Source of the DNA: Desulfobacterales bacterium
GTDB taxonomy: Bacteria; Desulfobacterota; Desulfobacteria; Desulfobacterales; JAUWMJ01
Assembly: GCA_030613225.1 (NCBI GenBank)
Contig: JAUWMJ010000249.1
Span: 1-5,422 of the forward strand
Length of the DNA stretch: 5,422 nt
Reading direction: 5' to 3'
The position numbers were made by a program, and so were the translations under genes. Shown piece after piece: positions 4,783-5,422 of this stretch. The notes beneath the pieces are model-generated. The model was not told where the DNA came from and searched no databases. It saw only the letters and a list, made by a program, of their open reading frames with translations. Position 1 is the first letter of the stretch; each line of letters starts with the position of its first letter.

Positions 4783-5422
4783 TTATTTTCCGGCCATCAT
4801 TGCTTCGACATCTGCTTCTACTGTGTCGATGGGTTTGATATCGAACTTTTCTACCAGAACCTTAACGACATTCGGGGATAGAAAAGCCGGAAGAGTCGGC
4901 CCCAGACGAATACCTTTAATCCCGAGAAAAAGAAGCGCCAAAAGAACGGCTACTGCCTTTTGCTCATACCACCCGATATCAAAAGAAATCGGAAGATCGT
5001 TAATATCATCCAGCTCAAAAACTTCTTTGAGTTTTAATGCAATAACCACAAGAGAATAGCAATCGTTGCACTGCCCGGCGTCAAGGATTCTAGGGATACC
5101 ACCAATATCTCCGAGATCGAGCTTGTTGTATCGATACTTTGCGCAACCGGCAGTCAAAATCACCGCATCTTGCGGCAGAGCCTTGGCAACTTCGGTAAAA
5201 TAACTTCTCGATTTCTGACGTCCGTCACATCCGGCCATTACGATAAACCTTTTGATAGCTCCTGATTTTACTGCATCAACCACTTTATCAGCAAGTGCAA
5301 GGACTTGATTGTGGGCAAAACCTCCCACGATCTTGCCGGTTTCAATTTCAGTCGGCGGATTACATTTTTTTGCCAGTTCGATAAGCTCGGAGAAATCCTT
5401 TGAACCGCCTTGGGCCCTGTCA
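4783..5422 (-). CDS. hcp: Hybrid cluster protein (Hcp, hydroxylamine reductase), C-terminal part, 5' end outside window
   Basis: The C-terminal 212 residues of Hcp, a cytoplasmic protein with a hybrid [4Fe-2S-2O] cluster that reduces hydroxylamine in vitro and is tied to nitric oxide detoxification and nitrosative stress. The frame is open from the window edge to a TAA at 4783. Counting from the first whole visible codon, the cluster ligands are C65 (AGCDG), C93 ([11 protein letters not shown]), C118 (GQCND) and E153 (WYEQKA). Their spacings of 28, 25 and 35 residues equal those of C406, C434, C459 and E494 in Desulfovibrio vulgaris Hcp as I remember that numbering, and the lysine two after the glutamate is kept. 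The enzyme therefore looks intact in this half. The remaining ligands, the N-terminal cysteine cluster that would show the Hcp class, and the promoter lie beyond the window. It is the most upstream gene of the group seen here. Confidence 0.95.
   Translation of the reverse strand, partial: DRAQGGSKDFSELIELAKKCNPPTEIETGKIVGGFAHNQVLALADKVVDAVKSGAIKRFIVMAGCDGRQKSRSYFTEVAKALPQDAVILTAGCAKYRYNKLDLGDIGGIPRILDAGQCNDCYSLVVIALKLKEVFELDDINDLPISFDIGWYEQKAVAVLLALLFLGIKGIRLGPTLPAFLSPNVVKVLVEKFDIKPIDTVEADVEAMMAGK

Overview
The window reads as a stretch of an anaerobic Desulfobacterota genome, probably a sulfate reducer of the Desulfobacterales type. The basis is the gene set: hybrid cluster protein (Hcp), a two-cluster ferredoxin-like protein rich in paired cysteines, a zinc-ribbon HD protein, a PAS sigma-54 activator, moderate-to-low G+C, and gaps filled with short-period repeat phrases. 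This placement is an inference from gene content; no marker gene is present. Every gene I can support lies on the minus strand, so the biology reads from right to left.

Right part (5422 to 1823), in transcription order: the C-terminal 212 residues of Hcp (hcp, cut by the window edge); a 114-nt gap almost filled by an inverted repeat; an HD-domain metal phosphohydrolase with an N-terminal zinc ribbon and an extra Cys motif; a second 114-nt gap holding an 8-nt-period repeat; a 247-residue 4Fe-4S protein with CC motifs; and an MFS permease whose TTG start lies 2 nt after the ferredoxin stop, with its Shine-Dalgarno inside the ferredoxin's last codons. I see no convincing terminator between these genes, so they look like one operon. 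Hcp detoxifies nitric oxide and hydroxylamine and needs an electron donor. The Fe-S protein is the obvious candidate partner in place of the Hcr reductase of enterobacteria. The roles of the HD protein and the permease are unknown.

Middle (1822 to 1260): no intact gene. It holds a perfect 14-bp inverted repeat just downstream of the permease, about 200 nt of non-coding sequence, a degenerate TCTGCG-type repeat phrase, an imperfect hairpin, and a roughly 45-codon relic that I recognise as the C-terminus of a DUF2400/TIGR02757 protein whose other four fifths are missing.

Left part (1259 to 1): a PAS plus AAA+ sigma-54-dependent activator of 419 visible residues, cut at the window edge inside its Fis-type DNA-binding domain. 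Its PAS domain carries a C-x8-C-x3-C motif and its GAFTGA loop reads GAFSGA. Whether it controls the hcp operon cannot be told from this window.

The most noteworthy points are the hcp/HD/Fe-S/MFS combination, the relic gene, and the fact that each intergenic gap is occupied by a different short-period (8-9 nt) repeat phrase.
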